Shown: positions 45,056 to 47,216 of the stretch, piece after piece
Layout: each line of letters starts with the position of its first letter
How positions within the stretch are numbered: position 1 is the first letter of the stretch
From: a bacterium
GTDB lineage: Bacteria; Hydrothermota; Hydrothermia; LBFQ01; DSFT01
Direction: 5' to 3'
NCBI GenBank assembly: GCA_030550205.1
Contig: JAUQPS010000004.1
Span: 1-47,216, forward strand
DNA length: 47,216 nucleotides
The notes under the pieces: generated by a model
The model's input: only the letters and a program-made list of their open reading frames with translations
The model's database searches: none
What the model was told of the DNA's origin: nothing
Made by a program: the position numbers and the translations under genes

Positions 45056-45668
45056 GAATTAAAATACTTTTAAGAGCGATTATTTCATCTTCTGTCATTT
45101 TCCTATATTCACCAGCTTTTAAATTTTTTGGCAAAACAATAGGTTCTGTTTCAATCCTTTTTAACTTTTTTATTGTAGGAAGAATTTTTTTCAATTTATT
45201 AACCTTCAATTTAATAGTTGTAATAATTGCTTTTTCTCTTGAAATCAAAGAAATTTTAATATTTTGATGTTCAAAATTTTCATCAATAGGTATAGAAAGC
45301 TCTGCAATATATTTATTTTTTACAAATCTTGTATTATATGCTCTATGTAATTCTCCATCATTTGTTAATATAATTAAGCCTTCATCTGGTTTTGGTAAGT
45401 TTTCAAGGGGAATTAAATGTCTTAATTCTTTTGGGAAATACGTAGAATTTGCAGGTTTATAATAAATAACATATTCTATTGGCATATTTAATTTAATTTC
45501 AAATCCTTTAAAAGTAATTTTATCATTCAAACTAACTTCATACCAAGGTTCTCTTACAACCTTCTTATTTACTTTAACTAAACCATATTTAATAGCCCTT
45601 ATAGCACTTCTCCTTGAAAAATAACCACTTTCTTGAAGAAACTTAAATAGTTTATATTTCTTTCCCAT
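45042..45668 (-). CDS. RsuA-like S4/pseudouridine-synthase-fold protein, catalytic Asp missing
   Basis: N-terminal S4 RNA-binding domain ([34 protein letters not shown]) followed by a shortened RsuA/RluB-type catalytic domain: YVIYYKPANSTYF, then NLPKPDEGLIILTNDGEL. In active enzymes this is GRLDxxTEGLLLLTNDG; the catalytic Asp aligns with Pro92. KNKYIAEL corresponds to the KxYxVxL strand. 208 aa is about 30 short. It probably binds RNA but may not isomerise uridine. Overlaps phoU upstream and argS (antisense, 14 bp) downstream. Confidence 0.75.
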   Translation of the reverse strand: MGKKYKLFKFLQESGYFSRRSAIRAIKYGLVKVNKKVVREPWYEVSLNDKITFKGFEIKLNMPIEYVIYYKPANSTYFPKELRHLIPLENLPKPDEGLIILTNDGELHRAYNTRFVKNKYIAELSIPIDENFEHQNIKISLISREKAIITTIKLKVNKLKKILPTIKKLKRIETEPIVLPKNLKAGEYRKMTEDEIIALKSILIPTSS

Positions 45669-46272
45669 GCTTATAAATTTTCCCTTCTATAAGAAATATT
45701 ACATCTTCACAAATATTTGTAGATAAATCAGCTATCCTTTCAAGATTTTGAACAATGTTTAATGTTTTTAGTGAAATTTCAGCTTTTGAAGGATTCTCCA
45801 TAATATAATTTACAATTTCAACAATTAACTTATTTCTCATTTCATCAATCTCTTTATCACACATTATAACCTCCTTTGCTAAATTAACATCCCTATTTTT
45901 ATATGAATTTATTGCTTTTTCATATGCTAACATAACTTTGTCAAACAACTCCTGAACACTTACAACAGGATTATCTTTCATAAGATAATAATCCCTTGAT
46001 ATATTTTCAATATGATCTGCAATTCTTTCTAAATCGTTATTCACTTTAATAGCGGTTATAATTTTTCTTAAATCTCCTGCTTCTGGTTGATAAAGAGCTA
46101 ATATCTTTATACCAAAAAGCTCAATATCCATTTCAGTTTGATTTACAATATCTTCAAGTTTTAAAATTTCTTCATAATTTTTACAATTTAAAAACATTTT
46201 CTTTATAATTTCAGAAACTTCAAAAACTTTATTTTCAAGCTCAATTAATTCATCACTCAAAGGTTTTCTCAT
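45652..46272 (-). CDS. phoU: phosphate transport/regulation protein PhoU
   Basis: Two PhoU three-helix repeats. The first holds [17 protein letters not shown] and [17 protein letters not shown]; the metal-binding signature D-L-R-x-I-x-x-x-x-K-x-x-x-D-L-E-R-I-x-D appears as [20 protein letters not shown], then a second [12 protein letters not shown]. 206 aa is slightly short. ATG overlaps the pstB TGA. PhoU links PstB transport to phosphate signalling; no PhoR/PhoB is in the window. Confidence 0.92.
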   Translation of the reverse strand: MRKPLSDELIELENKVFEVSEIIKKMFLNCKNYEEILKLEDIVNQTEMDIELFGIKILALYQPEAGDLRKIITAIKVNNDLERIADHIENISRDYYLMKDNPVVSVQELFDKVMLAYEKAINSYKNRDVNLAKEVIMCDKEIDEMRNKLIVEIVNYIMENPSKAEISLKTLNIVQNLERIADLSTNICEDVIFLIEGKIYKHGKEI

Positions 46273-47027
46273 CCAAACCTTCCCGTTATATAATCTTCTG
46301 TAAGTTTTTGTTTTGGCCTTGTAAATATATCATCCGTTTTACCAAACTCAACAATTTCCCCAAGATACATAAATGCAGTATAATCTGAAATTCTTGCAGC
46401 TTGTTGCATATTATGGGTTACAATTACAATTGTAATTTTATTTCCTAATTCTCTAATAAGCTCTTCTATTTTAGCAGTAGATATTGGGTCTAATGCACTT
46501 GTGGGTTCATCAAATAATAAAACCTCCGGTTCAACTGCAATTGCCCTTGCTATACAAAGTCTTTGTTGTTGTCCTCCTGATAAAGAAAGAGCATTTTTAT
46601 ATAATTTATCTTTTACTTCATTAAATAAAAATGCATCTTTTAATGCTTTCTCAACTCTATCTTTGATTTCCGTTCTATTTTTTATACCTTTTAGTCTTAA
46701 ACCGAAAGCTATATTTTCAAAAATTGACATATTGAAAGGTGTTGGTTTTTGAAATACCATTCCTATCTTCTGCCTCAATTCTATTAAGTTTATATTATTT
46801 TTCAAAATATCTTTACCATCAAAAATAATCTCCCCTTCGTATTTTACATTTGGGTATAAATCATGTATTCTATTTAAACATCTTAAAAATGTTGTTTTTC
46901 CACATCCTGATGGACCTATAAGGGCGGTTATTCTTCTTTCATAAATTTCTAAATTTATGTTTTTTAAAACCTGATTTTTTCCATAATAAAAGTTAAGATT
47001 TTTTACTTTAATTTTCATATTTTCCAT
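46269..47027 (-). CDS. pstB: phosphate ABC transporter ATPase PstB
   Basis: ATPase of the high-affinity phosphate importer. Walker A GPSGCGKT (38-45 from the ATG at 47027), Q-loop [18 protein letters not shown], signature [14 protein letters not shown], Walker [14 protein letters not shown], His in [28 protein letters not shown] is PstB-specific. The frame extends to a GTG at 47054, but that segment contains the -10 box (TATAAAAT), so I place the start at ATG 47027 (or 47018). pstS, pstC and pstA are not upstream; the neighbour there is a divergent lipoprotein gene. Confidence 0.94.
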   Translation of the reverse strand: MENMKIKVKNLNFYYGKNQVLKNINLEIYERRITALIGPSGCGKTTFLRCLNRIHDLYPNVKYEGEIIFDGKDILKNNINLIELRQKIGMVFQKPTPFNMSIFENIAFGLRLKGIKNRTEIKDRVEKALKDAFLFNEVKDKLYKNALSLSGGQQQRLCIARAIAVEPEVLLFDEPTSALDPISTAKIEELIRELGNKITIVIVTHNMQQAARISDYTAFMYLGEIVEFGKTDDIFTRPKQKLTEDYITGRFG

Positions 47028-47040
47028 ATTTAGGTTGAAA

Positions 47041-47046
47041 ATTTTA
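47041..47046 (-). promoter_or_regulatory. -10 box of pstB-phoU operon
   Basis: Minus strand GGCTATAAAATTTTCAACC: TAAAAT 13 nt before ATG 47027. It argues against the GTG start at 47054. No PHO-box-like repeat is recognisable. Confidence 0.55.
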
Positions 47047-47056
47047 TAGCCCACTT

Positions 47057-47062
47057 TAAAAT
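47057..47062 (+). promoter_or_regulatory. -10 box of the right-edge lipoprotein gene
   Basis: CACTTTAAAATTTAAGACTT then G of a TTG start: TAAAAT 8 nt before 47071. Confidence 0.5.
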
Positions 47063-47070
47063 TTAAGACT

Positions 47071-47216
47071 TTGATATTTATTTTATTTTTGTTTTCAAGA
47101 GTAGGGGGATTTTGTGAAGTTGAAAATTATATTTATTTTACAGATATTGGAGAAGTTCATTTAAGTGAAGGAAAATTATATAGATTTAGAAAAGGGACAA
47201 AAAACATCGAAAGAAT
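47071..47216 (+). CDS. putative lipoprotein, 5' part only
   Basis: Partial frame running off the right edge. From TTG at 47071 it reads (M)[20 protein letters not shown], a short hydrophobic leader with Cys15 after VGGF, then [20 protein letters not shown]. The TTG sits 8 nt after a TAAAAT box, the spacing seen for other first genes. No ATG is available in frame. Lipidation is plausible but the lipobox is imperfect; the family cannot be recognised from 48 residues. Confidence 0.5.
   Translation, partial: MIFILFLFSRVGGFCEVENYIYFTDIGEVHLSEGKLYRFRKGTKNIER

Overview
The window reads as a compact, very AT-rich chromosome segment of a hyperthermophilic or strongly thermophilic bacterium. Reverse gyrase at 13367-16735 gives the thermophily. 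Lgt, SppA, MepM-like M23, PhoU/PstB, split GlyQ and three tRNAs without encoded CCA fit a bacterium with an outer membrane. Three outer-membrane barrel genes or fragments and a protein with a probable type IX secretion (T9SS) sorting tail (35527-37278) point to the FCB/Bacteroidota neighbourhood. I cannot name the phylum from sequence alone. No rRNA, CRISPR array, intact transposon or origin was seen.

Layout. 1-4066: FadL/OmpP1 barrel (cut by the left edge), lipoprotein esterase, mutL. 4040-6710 (minus): pgeF, then tRNA(CAU) - small ORF - aminotransferase - coaE. 6753-10507 (plus): lgt - GT4 glycosyltransferase - DNA methyltransferase with a DCD/PUA-like N-terminus - type II restriction endonuclease. 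10545-11691: ytxH-like ORF and GAPDH. 11877-17769: isocitrate dehydrogenase diverging from reverse gyrase-mnmA. 17792-20667: tRNA-Val and a GT2 gene, nrnA, then on the minus strand tRNA-Gly and a degenerate NtrC-like AAA+ gene. 20695-24261: truB, an aldehyde dehydrogenase, nuoF. 24263-24921: decayed barrel and ankyrin genes. 24884-27165 (minus): ridA-glyQ-M23 peptidase. 27218-32265: alaS-TPM protein, rhodanese-like ORF, pseudo-receiver-lysA. 32260-37278 (minus): ACT-domain protein, comM/yifB, T9SS-type protein. 37320-45055 (plus): NTR-like lipoprotein-recJ-Wzz-like; OMP-sppA-DUF411-argS. 45042-47027 (minus): pstB-phoU-RsuA-like protein. 47071 onward: start of a lipoprotein gene.

How the genes are expressed. 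Nearly every transcription unit begins with a TTTAAAATTT-type block. Upstream of the CAU tRNA it sits exactly 17 bp downstream of a perfect TTGACA, so I read TAAAAT as the -10 box. In 16 of 19 protein-coding first genes the start codon lies only 7-10 nt after this hexamer (13-14 nt in the other three), which predicts leaderless or nearly leaderless mRNAs. Genes inside operons instead use ATGA/GTGA overlaps or clear Shine-Dalgarno sequences. Because TTAAAATTTTAA is palindromic, single sites appear to serve both strands (20678-20689, 30788-30799).

Most unusual signal. All three tRNA genes are followed at 0-8 nt by a protein-coding ORF on the same strand. One of these, the GT2 gene after tRNA-Val, has no ATG, GTG or TTG before its conserved N-terminus and appears to start at ATT or ATA right at the tRNA 3' end. 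I infer that tRNA 3' processing may release leaderless mRNAs, a bacterial analogue of mitochondrial tRNA punctuation. Other oddities are an ArgRS whose HIGH motif reads NIVN, an RsuA-like protein lacking the catalytic Asp, an NtrC-like ATPase without GAFTGA, and convergent genes that overlap or touch with no visible terminators.
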